Shown: in pieces, positions 44,588-54,171 of the stretch
Layout of the letters: every line of letters begins with the position of its first letter
Position numbering within the stretch: position 1 is the stretch's first letter
Assembly: GCA_963707435.1 (NCBI GenBank)
Contig: CAVPPF010000007.1
Coordinates: 310,001 to 374,000 of the forward strand
Direction of reading: 5' to 3'
Length of the DNA: 64,000 nucleotides
Source: UBA4744 sp963707435
GTDB taxonomy: Bacteria > Actinomycetota > Acidimicrobiia > Spongiisociales > UBA4744
Position numbers and translations under genes: made by a program
Notes under the pieces: model-generated
What the model was told of the DNA's origin: nothing
What the model saw: the letters and a program-made list of their open reading frames with translations, nothing else
Databases searched by the model: none

Positions 44588-45544
44588 TCACCGGTACGTG
44601 GGCACGGTGAGGTGGTGGTCGAGAACACCCCAGATCTCGGGTCTGGCGAGCTTGTTTCGCAGCGAGGCGAGGGTCCTGACGAACGTCGGGACGGCCCCAA
44701 CCGGATCCATCGGGTTGGGCCGCATCACCTCGAGCACCATGGGGGAGGGCCGCAGGACCAGGATGTCCGCCTTCGGCCAGGCCGCCTCGATCGCCACCAC
44801 CTCATCGGCCAGGGCGGTGCGCCCCACGCGATCGAAGACTCCCTCATAGAAGCGAGCCCCCTCCCTCGCCTCCTCGGCCGCCATCGGGGCGAGTACGAGC
44901 ACGAGGTCGAGCGGTTCGGGGTTGCCCAGCACCAAGTCGGCATGCGTACCGGAGGCCACGCCACCGTCGACGTAGTACCGGCCGTCGATCTCATACGGAC
45001 TGAAAATGACCGGGACCGCGGATGATGCCGCAACCGCGTCCTTGAGGGAAACGTCCGGCGCATCCTGGGTTCCGAAAGCAACCCGGGTGTTGCTGGCGAT
45101 ATCGAAGGCAACGATCACGGTCGCCCGGTCGGGCCATCTCCCGGAGATCTCTCCCGTTTGATCCTCCACCCAATCGGCGATCCCGGCGGCGTGATGCAGG
45201 GCAGGGCTTCCGAGCAGCATCGTGACGCCGGGCTTCCGCAATCCGGGAAGAAGGCCCCGGCGGACCCAACGGATCACCCCGGCCGGACGCTGGCGCTGGT
45301 AGATCTGCTTGTTGATGCGTTCGGCGACCTGTTCGCGACCTTCGTGGGGCCGGACGATCGAGTCGATGCTGAGATCGCCGGCCCGGACCGTCGACGCGAC
45401 AAATGAACCCGCCGATGTTCCCACAATGACTTCGGCATCGTTCGGATGCCAACCCGTCGCCATGTTGATGGCGAGAAGGGCGGCGAGATGATAGGAGGCT
45501 CCGGTGATACCCCCACCGCCGAGTACAAGACCTACTCTGCTCAC
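44588..45544 (-). CDS. Patatin-like phospholipase
   Basis: 318-residue serine lipase with the patatin dyad: GLVLGGGGITGASYH (oxyanion-type glycine loop), VGTSAGSFVAS (GxSxG nucleophile near residue 44) and YYVDGGVASG (DGG catalytic Asp). No signal peptide. It precedes the Gfo/Idh/MocA gene in a two-gene operon. Substrate could be phospholipid or another acyl ester. Confidence 0.88.
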   Translation of the reverse strand: MSRVGLVLGGGGITGASYHLAALLAINMATGWHPNDAEVIVGTSAGSFVASTVRAGDLSIDSIVRPHEGREQVAERINKQIYQRQRPAGVIRWVRRGLLPGLRKPGVTMLLGSPALHHAAGIADWVEDQTGEISGRWPDRATVIVAFDIASNTRVAFGTQDAPDVSLKDAVAASSAVPVIFSPYEIDGRYYVDGGVASGTHADLVLGNPEPLDLVLVLAPMAAEEAREGARFYEGVFDRVGRTALADEVVAIEAAWPKADILVLRPSPMVLEVMRPNPMDPVGAVPTFVRTLASLRNKLARPEIWGVLDHHLTVPTYR

Positions 45545-45587
45545 GAGCCGTCAGGATACCGCCTCGACCCGGCTCTAGGGTTGTTCC

Positions 45588-46526
45588 ATGCGCATCAGGC
45601 CCTTCCGACATCCGGGTGACCTGGACGACATCCGCCGATTGCTGGCGGAATGCCGGTCGGCCGATGATCACCCACCTTTGAGTGAAGCCAAGTACCCCGA
45701 CCTGCTTCGCAACGCGACGACGTCGAGGAAATACGTGGTCGAGTCCGATCACGAGGTGATCGCCTACGTGCATCTCAGTTCCGACGGGACCGATGTTGAC
45801 TGGGTCCTCGAAGCGGCAATCGACCCGGACCATCGCGATCCCCTCGTTGTGCGGGAAGTGATGCAATCGGCCCTTGATCTGACCGCCGCGGCGGGCGGGG
45901 GAATTGTTCGAGTTTGGGCCTACCTGCCAACCGTGGCTGCGGTGGCGGAATCGCTCGGGTTCAGCCGGGAGCGGGAGCTGCTGCAGATGCGTCTGGCGCT
46001 GCCCGCCCGGCAGGCTCCGAGTCCACCCGCCGGCCTTCGCCTCGTCCCCTTCCGGGTGGGAGCGGACGAGGACGCCTGGCTCAGGGTCAACAACCGGGCA
46101 TTTGCCGGCCACCCGGAGAACGGATCCTGGACCCGTGCAACCCTGAACGACCGATTCGAGCAAGACTGGTTTGATCCCGATGGGTTCTTGCTCGCCTGGC
46201 AGGGGAGTGATCTGGCCGGCTTCTGCTGGACCAAGGTCCACCCGGGTCCGGTCGGGGAGATCTACGTGGTAGCAGTCGATCCCGCCCATCGGAGAAGGTC
46301 GCTGGGAACGTGGCTCACGCTGGAAGGGCTCGACTACCTGCACCGCAGCAGGAGGGCAACGCGCGCCATGCTGTACGTGGACGCCGCGAATGCAACGGCG
46401 ACGGCCATGTATGAGCGACTCGGATTCGAGCTAGATCACGTGGACTGCTCGTTGGTGCGCGCTCCGGCGGCGAGTCAGCCAGCGACCGGCGATCCGAAGA
46501 CCCGTTCGCATGACGGGCATGCCTGA
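45588..46526 (+). CDS. mshD: Mycothiol synthase-like tandem GNAT acetyltransferase
   Basis: 312 residues with two GNAT domains, the MshD layout; MshD acetylates Cys-GlcN-Ins with acetyl-CoA to give mycothiol. The second domain has VNNRAFAGHPENGSW, LAGFCWTKVHPGPVGEIYVV, AVDPAHRRRSLGTWLTLEGL and LYVDAANATATAMYERLGF with the acetyl-CoA loop. The first is degenerate (YVVESDHEVIAYVHLSS, VWAYLPTVAAV). The last 52 bases overlap the convergent zinc-ribbon gene. Presence of mshD fits an actinobacterium. Confidence 0.82.
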   Translation: MRIRPFRHPGDLDDIRRLLAECRSADDHPPLSEAKYPDLLRNATTSRKYVVESDHEVIAYVHLSSDGTDVDWVLEAAIDPDHRDPLVVREVMQSALDLTAAAGGGIVRVWAYLPTVAAVAESLGFSRERELLQMRLALPARQAPSPPAGLRLVPFRVGADEDAWLRVNNRAFAGHPENGSWTRATLNDRFEQDWFDPDGFLLAWQGSDLAGFCWTKVHPGPVGEIYVVAVDPAHRRRSLGTWLTLEGLDYLHRSRRATRAMLYVDAANATATAMYERLGFELDHVDCSLVRAPAASQPATGDPKTRSHDGHA

Positions 46527-46702
46527 TCCGTCTCACGGGTGGGTGCCTGGCACCAGGGACAGGGCAGGTCCCCGGCTTCCAGGTAATCCTGATCCCAACT
46601 GCTGCTGTCGAATACGAAGGTGCTGCCCGGCAAACGCGTGCGACGTGAGGCGAGGATCACCAGGGCAGTGATGATCGACGCTGTGGTAACCAGTTCCAAC
46701 AC
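46475..46702 (-). CDS. Small membrane protein with a zinc-ribbon tail
   Basis: 75 residues starting at a GTG preceded by GGAGGA. Residues 1-20 form one hydrophobic helix (LVTTASIITALVILA), then a short linker. The C-terminal CPWC ... CPSC pair has the spacing of a zinc ribbon. Its 3' end overlaps mshD by 52 bases on the opposite strand. The ribbon could recruit a partner to the membrane. Unknown function. Confidence 0.6.
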   Translation of the reverse strand: MLELVTTASIITALVILASRRTRLPGSTFVFDSSSWDQDYLEAGDLPCPWCQAPTRETDQACPSCERVFGSPVAG

Positions 46703-46772
46703 GGAAGTCCTCCAGCTCGTCCGTGCGCGCAGATTAGAAGAGCTCGCGCGGATAGTGGTGGATTTCGCGGTC

Positions 46773-47603
46773 TCAGCGCGAAAGCACTCGCCGGAGTTCG
46801 TCGACCATGTAGCTGAGGCTGTCGAGGCGGCCTTCGCGGGTCTCTGCTTCGCGCAAGAGGATCATCCCGGCGTGATAGGCGATCCACGCATCCAGGTCGG
46901 CCTCCGACAACGCCGCACCGTATCCCTCGGCCAGCGCGGCGGCCGCTCCGGGACCGGCCTGCAGCCTCAACAGCCACGTTGCCAGGCTGAAGTCCCACTC
47001 GGGGGGAGCCAGGGTGGCCCACTCCCAATCGACCAGGGTCACCTCGCCGGATTCATCGACGAGAAAGCTCTCAGGACGCGGGTTGGTGTGAGCCGCCCGC
47101 GGTTCGCCGCACGGGGGCGGGTCGACGGTGAGCGCCTTCTGGAGCAACTCGGCAGGTATCTGGAGCTTGCGGCGGTACCGGCCGAGGCGCTCGAAGGTGG
47201 CCCGGAAATCCGAGGCCAGCCATTCGGCATCCATCCCGCCGGAGAGGTTGGAAAGAGCGTCCCGATCTGCCAGGTGCACCGCATGGAGTACCTGGCCGGC
47301 CCGGCGAGCCGCTCCCGGGCTCTCCGGCAGGCTGGCGAGCGACCAGGTGCCCGGGTCGTCGAACCTCACCCAGCTGAAGTCATCTTCGGAACCGCGGTCG
47401 ACAACCTGAGGGACACCCTCGATGCCGGCGAGGGCGGCGAGAGCGCGACGCTCGCGCCGTTCGTGGGTCGGTGAGGCGTACACCTTGACGAGCGAAACGG
47501 GCCCACCTTCGGGCCAGATCCGGAACACCCGGTTCGGGCCGCGGGTGATCTCCTGGACTTTCCCGCCTCCGGCCAGCCTCTTTGCGATGTCGACAGGTTG
47601 CAT
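46773..47603 (-). CDS. Aminoglycoside phosphotransferase/choline kinase-fold protein with altered catalytic loop
   Basis: 276 residues of the APH kinase-like fold: glycine-poor N-lobe (ITRGPNRVFRIW), ATP-contacting LVKVY (Lys40), and a C-lobe with VTLVDWEWATLAPPEWDFS that keeps the metal-binding Asp192. The catalytic loop, normally H.D.x4.N, reads HTNPRPES (172-179), so the catalytic Asp is Asn174 and the metal Asn is Ser179. It may be a pseudokinase or use a shifted residue. ATG 47603 is chosen because the domain starts there. Confidence 0.7.
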   Translation of the reverse strand: MQPVDIAKRLAGGGKVQEITRGPNRVFRIWPEGGPVSLVKVYASPTHERRERRALAALAGIEGVPQVVDRGSEDDFSWVRFDDPGTWSLASLPESPGAARRAGQVLHAVHLADRDALSNLSGGMDAEWLASDFRATFERLGRYRRKLQIPAELLQKALTVDPPPCGEPRAAHTNPRPESFLVDESGEVTLVDWEWATLAPPEWDFSLATWLLRLQAGPGAAAALAEGYGAALSEADLDAWIAYHAGMILLREAETREGRLDSLSYMVDELRRVLSR

Positions 47604-47689
47604 ATACGGCCCCCTGGGTTGCGAAATGGTCGTATCGTTGGTATTCGGCTTCAATACGCTACCCGCAAAGACTACGGGAGAGAGTGCAC

Positions 47690-49621
47690 GTGTCCATAGA
47701 AATCCAATTCCCTGATGGTTCCCGGCACGAGTTTCCGGACGGATCTACCGGTCTCCATATCGCCAAGAGTATCGGTTCGAGGCTTGCCAAAGCGGCTGTG
47801 GCGGTGAAGCTCGACGGTATCTGGCTGGATGTCGCCGCCCCCCTTCCCGGCGGGGGCCGCCTGGAGATCGTCACAGACGGGACCGACGAAGGGAGACACG
47901 TCCTGCGCCACTCGGCCGCCCACGTGCTCGCCCAGGCGGTGCTGGCGCTCTTCGACGGAGCTTCGTTTGCCATAGGCCCCGCAATCGAGGATGGCTTCTA
48001 CTACGACTTCGACATCGGCCGGCCGTTCACCCCGGAGGATCTGGAGCGCATCGAGGTGAAGATGGCGGACATCGTGGCCGCCGATCAGCCTTTCATCCGC
48101 AGTGAGATGTCGAAAGCAGAAGCTCTCGAGATGTTCGCCGACCAGCCATTCAAGGTCGAGATCATCGAATCGGTCGACGAGACGGAAGTCGGGCCGGGTC
48201 AGGTCGTCAGCGTCTATCGCAACAACGGTTTCGTGGACCTGTGCCGCGGCCCGCACGTGCCTTCGACCGGACGCCTCACGGCCGTGAAGCTCCTCCGCAG
48301 CGCCGGCGCGTACTGGCGAGGTGACGAGCACCGTCCACAACTCCAGAGGATCTACGGCACTGCCTGGGAGGACAAGAAGGCCCTGGCCGATTACCTGCAC
48401 CGCCTCGAAGAGGCAGAGCGGCGGGATCACCGCAAACTCGGTGCCGAGCTGGACCTGTTCTCCTTCCCGCCGGAACTGGGGAGCGGGCTGGCCGTCTGGC
48501 ATCCTAAAGGTGGTCTCATGCGGATGATCATCGAGGACTACAGCCGCCGCACCCACCTGAGCCACGACTATGAGATCGTTGCAACCCCCCACGTGGCCAA
48601 AGCGAATCTCTGGGAAACCTCGGGGCACCTCGACTACTACGCCGACGCCATGTACCCGGAGATGGAACTCGATCATGGTGACGGTTACTACGTCAAGCCG
48701 ATGAACTGCCCGTTCCACATCCTGGTCTTCAAGAGCCGGAGCCGCTCGTACCGTGAGTTCCCGCTCCGTCTCTTTGAACTGGGGACCGTCTACCGGTACG
48801 AACGCTCCGGTGTCGTCCACGGCCTCCTCCGGGCACGCGGGTTCACGCAAGACGACAGCCACATCTTCTGCACACGGCCTCAACTCGGCGACGAGTTGCA
48901 GAACTTGCTGGACTTCACGTTGATGGTCCTGCGGGACTTCGGCTTCACCGAGTTCGAGGCCGAGTTGTCCACACGGCCGGACAAGTACGTCGGCGAGGTC
49001 GAGTTCTGGGACGAAGCGACGGAGGCCTTGGCCCAAGCGCTCAAGAAGGCAGCTATCGAGTACCGGATTGCCGAGGGCGAGGGAGCCTTCTACGGTCCGA
49101 AGATCGACGTCCACGTCAAAGACGCCATCGGACGAAAATGGCAGCTCTCGACCATCCAGGTCGATTTCTCGAATCCGGAACGGTTCAACCTCGAATACAC
49201 GAGCACCGACAACACCCGGGAACGGCCGGTGATGGTTCACCGCGCACTGTTCGGGTCCGTCGAGCGGTTTTTCGGCATCCTGGTCGAGCACTACGCAGGT
49301 GCCTTTCCGATGTGGCTCGCCCCGATCCAGGCCACGGTTGTACCGGTCGCCGACCGGCACGCCGCCTACGCGGCCGAGGTAGCCGGGAGGTTTGAGGCGG
49401 CCGGCCTTCGGGTCGAGGTCGACGTGACCGATGAAACCGTTGGCGAAAAGATCCGCCGGGCCCTCACGGACAAACATCCGGCGGTCCTGGTGGTAGGCGA
49501 CCGCGACGTCGAGAACCAGACGGTTGGTTTGCGTTTGTACGGCGAGGAGTCCGAACAACGGGGTCTGGACGTAGCACAAGCGCTTGCCTCGCTCGTCGCA
49601 TCCGCAGCCCCACCGAGATGA
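47690..49621 (+). CDS. thrS: Threonyl-tRNA synthetase
   Basis: 643 residues in the bacterial order: TGS domain (1-60), editing domain with HSAAHVLAQAV and the C-R-G-P-H motif (VDLCRGPHVP), class II core and anticodon domain. Zinc ligands are in MNCPFH (Cys), RARGFTQDDSH (His) and VMVHRALFGSVERFFG (His and motif 3). The GTG at 47690 follows GGGAG and starts directly at the TGS domain; a GTG six bases upstream is less favoured. It is divergent from the kinase-fold gene. Confidence 0.95.
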   Translation: MSIEIQFPDGSRHEFPDGSTGLHIAKSIGSRLAKAAVAVKLDGIWLDVAAPLPGGGRLEIVTDGTDEGRHVLRHSAAHVLAQAVLALFDGASFAIGPAIEDGFYYDFDIGRPFTPEDLERIEVKMADIVAADQPFIRSEMSKAEALEMFADQPFKVEIIESVDETEVGPGQVVSVYRNNGFVDLCRGPHVPSTGRLTAVKLLRSAGAYWRGDEHRPQLQRIYGTAWEDKKALADYLHRLEEAERRDHRKLGAELDLFSFPPELGSGLAVWHPKGGLMRMIIEDYSRRTHLSHDYEIVATPHVAKANLWETSGHLDYYADAMYPEMELDHGDGYYVKPMNCPFHILVFKSRSRSYREFPLRLFELGTVYRYERSGVVHGLLRARGFTQDDSHIFCTRPQLGDELQNLLDFTLMVLRDFGFTEFEAELSTRPDKYVGEVEFWDEATEALAQALKKAAIEYRIAEGEGAFYGPKIDVHVKDAIGRKWQLSTIQVDFSNPERFNLEYTSTDNTRERPVMVHRALFGSVERFFGILVEHYAGAFPMWLAPIQATVVPVADRHAAYAAEVAGRFEAAGLRVEVDVTDETVGEKIRRALTDKHPAVLVVGDRDVENQTVGLRLYGEESEQRGLDVAQALASLVASAAPPR

Positions 49622-49707
49622 CGGACAAAGGCTAGAGGTGCTCTAAGCTAGGGCTTCGTCGGCTTGGCCGACTCCCACTCAACTCGATACTCACTGCGGA
49701 GAACACC

Positions 49708-52287
49708 GTGAAATCACTCGTCCATTTCCTGTCCGGAGCGGCACAACGCGCCCCGGTCTTCATTGTCGTGGTAGTGCTGATCGCCACCGCCCTGCTCGGC
49801 GCTTTGAACTCGCAGATGATCCGGGAGACGGGCCAGGAAGGATTCGCACCCGATACGCCCGAGATTCAAGCGTCCGAGCGGATCGGCGATCTGTTCTCCA
49901 GTGGCGCTTCCGAAGAAGTCATTCAGGTCATCATCAAAGGCGACGACGTCATCTCCGCCTCCGGTCTTCGTGCCGTACAGGAGATCAACCGGGTCGTAGC
50001 GGAGAGTGCCGCCGGTGCGTACCTCTCGGTGCAACCGGAACGTCCCGGCGTCGTCAGCTTCCTCGACGGCGTGCTGGGTTCCGCCACCCAGCAGGGAATC
50101 CGGATCGACGAACTCAGCGACGCGGACGTAAAACAGCTCTACCAGCAGGCGACCGAGTTCGCGCCACCCGAGCAATCCGGTTTCCTCGCCCAGCTCGCCT
50201 CCGAGAACGCAGATCTCTCGATTCCGTCGGCCCCGGCCGGGCTGGCCATCATCTTCCTGGACGCCTCGCAGTTCTCCGACGGTGACGAAGCATTCAGCGA
50301 GTTGATCGACCTCGAAGTCGAACTGGGCCGCGAGCTCAGCGCCATCGAGGCAGGCGACGGTGTCACCGTAGCCCCCTTCAGTTTTGCCCTGCTCTTCGGC
50401 GAAGACACCGACTTCCTGGCGGAGGTCGGGAGGCTGTTCCTCTACGCGATCATCATCATCCTGGCGATCCTCGGATTTGTCTACTTCCTGCGGCCCAAGG
50501 GCCGGCTGACGGTGCTGGGTGCCGTCCGGCGCAGTGGAGCAGACATTCTCCTGACCATGGGCGTCATCCTCATGGCCATCACCTGGGAGCAGGGGATCGG
50601 GGTGCTGCTCGGGCCCGGCTACCTGGATTTCATCGGCCCCTTCAACGAGATCGGTCAGATCATCCCGATCCTCCTCGTCGGGTTAGGTGTCGACTACGCC
50701 ATTCACCTCACCGCTCGGTACCGGGAGGAACTCGGCGAGGGGCGCGATGTCGCCGCAGCTACCGGCCGGGCCATCAGCACCGTGGGCGTTGCGTTGATCC
50801 TGGCGACCGTCACGACGGCAGTCGGCTTCCTGACCAACGTGTTCAACCCGGTGCCCGCCCTTGCCGATTTCGGAATCCTGTCCGCGGTGGGAATCCTGGC
50901 TGCATTTATCCTGATGCTCACCTTCGTTCCGGCGGTCCGGTTGTTGCTCGACCGCCGTGCCGAGCGCGCCGGACGCCTGCCCAGCGAAGCGCTGGCCGCC
51001 GGAGCAACGGAGCGAGCTCTTCCCAGGCTGATGGCCCGCACCGCCGTGCTGGCAGAACGTGCCCCGATCCCGACGTTGCTCATCGCCCTGGTTCTGGGAG
51101 GGGTCGGATACTTCGGACTGACCCAGCTGAGCACGGAGTTCAGCTTCACCGACTTCCTGCCCGAAGACTCACCGGCGGTGAGCACCTTCAACACGCTCTC
51201 TGAGGAATTCGGCGGGGGGTTCGGCGAGTCGACCGCAGTCCTGATCGAGGGCGACGTCGCAACTCCCGAGGCCTACAACGCGATGCTGGCGGCGTGGCAG
51301 AACCTGGCCGACACCGAGAACGTCTCCGTGTTCGGGGGGTTTGCTTCGGCCGCCTCTCCGGTTTCCGTGGTCGCAGCCCTGCTGCAGCCGACCGAAGCAA
51401 CGGGAGGGCAACCCGCATCGCCCGAATTCGCCCAGTCGGCCTTTTCCAACGGCCTCCTCGAGGATCTTTCGGTGACGGGTGACGCCGATGTCAATGCCAT
51501 CTTTGCGGCGGCGTTGGCTGCAGATCCGGATCAAATGGGCCAGGTGCTGTCGGGTTCGCCCGGGAGTTTCAGCGCTGCTCAGTTCAGCATCCAGACGAGT
51601 GCGGGTGAAGCCGGAGCGGTGGCGCTGCAAGCGGATCTCGCGGCCGACTTCGCACCGGTTACCGCGACCGGTCTGGAAGTGATCGCGACTTCGCAGGAAA
51701 TCATCTCGTCGGTGATTATTCAGAGCCTGTCGGACTCGCAGGTTCGATCCCTTTTCATCACGTTGATCGCGGCGATGTTGCTGCTGGTGGTGAACTTCTG
51801 GTTCGAGTCGCGCCGGCCGCTCCTCGGGGTGATCACCATCCTGCCCGTTGCCCTGGTCGTCTTGTGGACGTTCGGGATGATGGCCGCCACGGGCATCCCC
51901 TTCAACCCGGTCACCGCCACGCTGTCTGCGCTGGCGATCGGTATCGGTGTTCCGTTCACCATCCACGTCACGCATCGTTTCCAGGAGGACCGTGTCCGCT
52001 ATGACGACCCCGTCGAAGCCATGCGGTCCACAGCTCGTCATACGGGGGGAGCCCTGGCCGGTTCGGCCTTCACCACCATGGCCGGGTTCGGGGTTCTCAT
52101 GACGTCATCGCTGAAACCCTTCGCCCAGATGGGTCAGGTAACGGTGTACGCCATCGGGTTTGCGCTGGTCGCATCTGTGCTCGTCCTCCCGTCGATGCTG
52201 GCGCTGTGGGACGCCTGGCATCGACGGCGCGGCGATGACGTTCTCGACCGGGCCGCTCTGGAAGCCACTGAATTGATTGCGGGCTGA
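49708..52287 (+). CDS. RND/MMPL family transporter
   Basis: 859-residue inner-membrane protein with the twofold RND layout: one helix, an extracytoplasmic domain, six helices, then the same again. Half one has the GLGVDYAIHLTARYREE segment in TM4; half two has AIGIGVPFTIHVTHRFQED at the matching place. TTAVGFLTNVF and FTTMAGFGVLMTS are conserved TM5 pieces. MMPL or hopanoid-type lipid export is likely, but the cargo is not evident. GTG start; the next gene follows by three bases. Confidence 0.86.
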   Translation: MKSLVHFLSGAAQRAPVFIVVVVLIATALLGALNSQMIRETGQEGFAPDTPEIQASERIGDLFSSGASEEVIQVIIKGDDVISASGLRAVQEINRVVAESAAGAYLSVQPERPGVVSFLDGVLGSATQQGIRIDELSDADVKQLYQQATEFAPPEQSGFLAQLASENADLSIPSAPAGLAIIFLDASQFSDGDEAFSELIDLEVELGRELSAIEAGDGVTVAPFSFALLFGEDTDFLAEVGRLFLYAIIIILAILGFVYFLRPKGRLTVLGAVRRSGADILLTMGVILMAITWEQGIGVLLGPGYLDFIGPFNEIGQIIPILLVGLGVDYAIHLTARYREELGEGRDVAAATGRAISTVGVALILATVTTAVGFLTNVFNPVPALADFGILSAVGILAAFILMLTFVPAVRLLLDRRAERAGRLPSEALAAGATERALPRLMARTAVLAERAPIPTLLIALVLGGVGYFGLTQLSTEFSFTDFLPEDSPAVSTFNTLSEEFGGGFGESTAVLIEGDVATPEAYNAMLAAWQNLADTENVSVFGGFASAASPVSVVAALLQPTEATGGQPASPEFAQSAFSNGLLEDLSVTGDADVNAIFAAALAADPDQMGQVLSGSPGSFSAAQFSIQTSAGEAGAVALQADLAADFAPVTATGLEVIATSQEIISSVIIQSLSDSQVRSLFITLIAAMLLLVVNFWFESRRPLLGVITILPVALVVLWTFGMMAATGIPFNPVTATLSALAIGIGVPFTIHVTHRFQEDRVRYDDPVEAMRSTARHTGGALAGSAFTTMAGFGVLMTSSLKPFAQMGQVTVYAIGFALVASVLVLPSMLALWDAWHRRRGDDVLDRAALEATELIAG

Positions 52288-52290
52288 ACG

Positions 52291-52770
52291 ATGGACGGGA
52301 TCGAGATCCCCCGGGACCTGGCCGACGCGGAAGGAGTTCCGGAGGATCTCGATGCCAACATGGTCGGGCCGTACCAGTTCCCGAGCCCAACCCGGCGCCG
52401 GGCGTCCGGGGTCGTATTCCTGTCCGGAGCCGCCGTGGCCGGACTGGGAGCGGCCCTCGGGCTGCCTGCCGGCCTCTCCGTCATGGCCGGCTTCCTGGCA
52501 CTCATCGGGATATTCCACTTCTTGAGCGCCTGGGAACTCGCGGTGAGCGCCGAGGATGCTCTGAGTTCCGCAAGCCGTGAGGTCTCGTTCCCGGTCGGGC
52601 ACGCTTCGGCCGCGGTCACCTTCGAAGGCTGGAGGTCGAAGCCGGTGTGGCACGTTCTGGTGTACGCAGCTGAAGGCTCACCTTCGGCCCGCGGCCTGGT
52701 GCGAGTCGATGCCGTCGGCGGCAACGTGCTTGGTTCTGCACTCGAGGAAGAAGTACCCGCTACCGGGTAG
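52291..52770 (+). CDS. Uncharacterised membrane protein downstream of the RND transporter
   Basis: 159 residues with two adjacent hydrophobic helices (about 38-60 and 62-86) and a C-terminal soluble part (HASAAVTFEGWRSKPVWHVLV). The three-base gap to the RND gene indicates co-transcription. It may be an accessory protein. No family is recognised. Confidence 0.6.
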   Translation: MDGIEIPRDLADAEGVPEDLDANMVGPYQFPSPTRRRASGVVFLSGAAVAGLGAALGLPAGLSVMAGFLALIGIFHFLSAWELAVSAEDALSSASREVSFPVGHASAAVTFEGWRSKPVWHVLVYAAEGSPSARGLVRVDAVGGNVLGSALEEEVPATG

Positions 52771-52789
52771 CCGGGTGGCGGGAGGAGTC

Positions 52790-54088
52790 CTAGGTGCTCC
52801 TGTCTTCCATCGCCACCCAGTCCCGCCTGCCCTCGCCGATGTAGATCTGCCGGGGACGGCCGATTCTCGTGGTCGGGTCCTGCTCCATCTCGTGCCACTG
52901 CGCGATCCATCCCGGCAAGCGCCCGATGGCGAACAGGACGGTGAACAGCTCGGTGGGGAAGCCCATGGCCCGGTAGATGATGCCCGAGTAGAAGTCGACG
53001 TTCGGGTAGAGCTTCTTTTCGACGAAGTAGTCGTCATCGAGTGCGACTTCCTCGAGTTGCATCGCGACGTCGAGCAGTGGGTCGTTTGTCTCCAGCTTGG
53101 CGAGGATTTCTTGCGCATATCGTTTGATGATCTGCGCGCGGGGATCAAAGTTCTTGTAGACCCGGTGACCGAATCCCATCAAGCGGAACGGGTCTTCCTT
53201 GTCCTTGGCCCGTTCAACGAACGGCGCGATGTCGCCACCTGCCGCAACGATTCCTTCCAGCATCTCAACGACGGCCTGATTGGCTCCACCGTGGAGTGGA
53301 CCGGAGAGCGCATGGACGCCCGCGGCCACCGACGAGAAGATATTGGCGTGTCCGGACCCGACCACCCGTACCGTGGTTGCCGAGCAATTCTGTTCGTGGT
53401 CGGCATGCAGGATGAACAGGACATTCAGGGCCTTGGCAACGGCAGGGTCGACTTCATAGTTCTCGGTGGGGTAGGAGAACATCATGTGGAGGAAGTTGGC
53501 AACGTAGTCGAGATCGTTGCGTGGATAGACGTACGGCTGGTTCTGGCTGTACTTGTACGACCAGGCGACCATCGTCGGTACCTTGGCCAGCAGACGCTTC
53601 ATGCTGATGTCCCTGGCCCAGGGATCGCGGGGGTCGAGTGCGTCCGGGTAGTACGTAGCCAGCGCCGAGATCGCCGACGCGAGAATCTGCATCGGATGTG
53701 CCTCCCGCGGGAAGGCTTCGAAGAGATGCTTCATGTCCTCGCGCAGCATCGTGTGGTGCGTCACCTCATCGGCATACTCATCGAGTTCAGATCGGGAAGG
53801 CAGCCGACCGTTGGCGAGGAGAAGGGCGACTTCGAGGAACGTGGCATGTTCGGCGATCTGTTCGATCGGGTAGCCCCGGTACCGGAGTATGCCTTCTTCG
53901 CCATCGAGAAAGGTGATCGCGCTCTTGGTTTCGGCAGTGTTGGCAAAGCCCCGATCGAAGGTCACCATGCCGGTTGCCCCGCGCAGCTTGTTGATGTCCA
54001 CAGCGATCTCACCTTCGGTTCCAACGATCACCGGCAGCGGGTACTCGTGATCGCCGACGCGCAGAACCGCATCTTCTCGTTGTGTCAT
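52790..54088 (-). CDS. gltA: Citrate synthase, bacterial type
   Basis: 432-residue citrate synthase of the common bacterial branch: ITFLDGEEGILRYRGYPIEQ, LHADHEQNCSATTVRVVGS (catalytic His), LSGPLHGGANQAVVEML (catalytic His), MGFGHRVYKNFDPRA and YPNVDFYSGI (catalytic Asp). ATG 54088 has AAGGAGAG upstream; longer starts are unneeded. It is downstream of another citrate synthase on the same strand, separated by a strong hairpin, so it may have its own promoter. Confidence 0.93.
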   Translation of the reverse strand: MTQREDAVLRVGDHEYPLPVIVGTEGEIAVDINKLRGATGMVTFDRGFANTAETKSAITFLDGEEGILRYRGYPIEQIAEHATFLEVALLLANGRLPSRSELDEYADEVTHHTMLREDMKHLFEAFPREAHPMQILASAISALATYYPDALDPRDPWARDISMKRLLAKVPTMVAWSYKYSQNQPYVYPRNDLDYVANFLHMMFSYPTENYEVDPAVAKALNVLFILHADHEQNCSATTVRVVGSGHANIFSSVAAGVHALSGPLHGGANQAVVEMLEGIVAAGGDIAPFVERAKDKEDPFRLMGFGHRVYKNFDPRAQIIKRYAQEILAKLETNDPLLDVAMQLEEVALDDDYFVEKKLYPNVDFYSGIIYRAMGFPTELFTVLFAIGRLPGWIAQWHEMEQDPTTRIGRPRQIYIGEGRRDWVAMEDRST

Positions 54089-54122
54089 CAAACTCTCTCC
54101 TTGTGTTGATTGGTACGCCCGT

Positions 54123-54155
54123 GTTCCGGGGACGCAGGTTCGCGGTCCCCGGAAC
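54123..54155 (-). terminator. Hairpin between the two citrate synthase genes
   Basis: Perfect 11-base inverted repeat GTTCCGGGGAC / GTCCCCGGAAC with an 11-base loop, 16 bases after the stop of the first citrate synthase. No T-run follows on the transcribed strand, so it may be a weak terminator or an mRNA-processing/stability element. Confidence 0.6.
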
Positions 54156-54171
54156 AAGCCGGGCTGTGGTC

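Noticed and set aside
47672..49579. A 635-codon minus-strand open frame
   Set aside because: Antisense shadow of thrS; the plus strand has the complete synthetase motifs.
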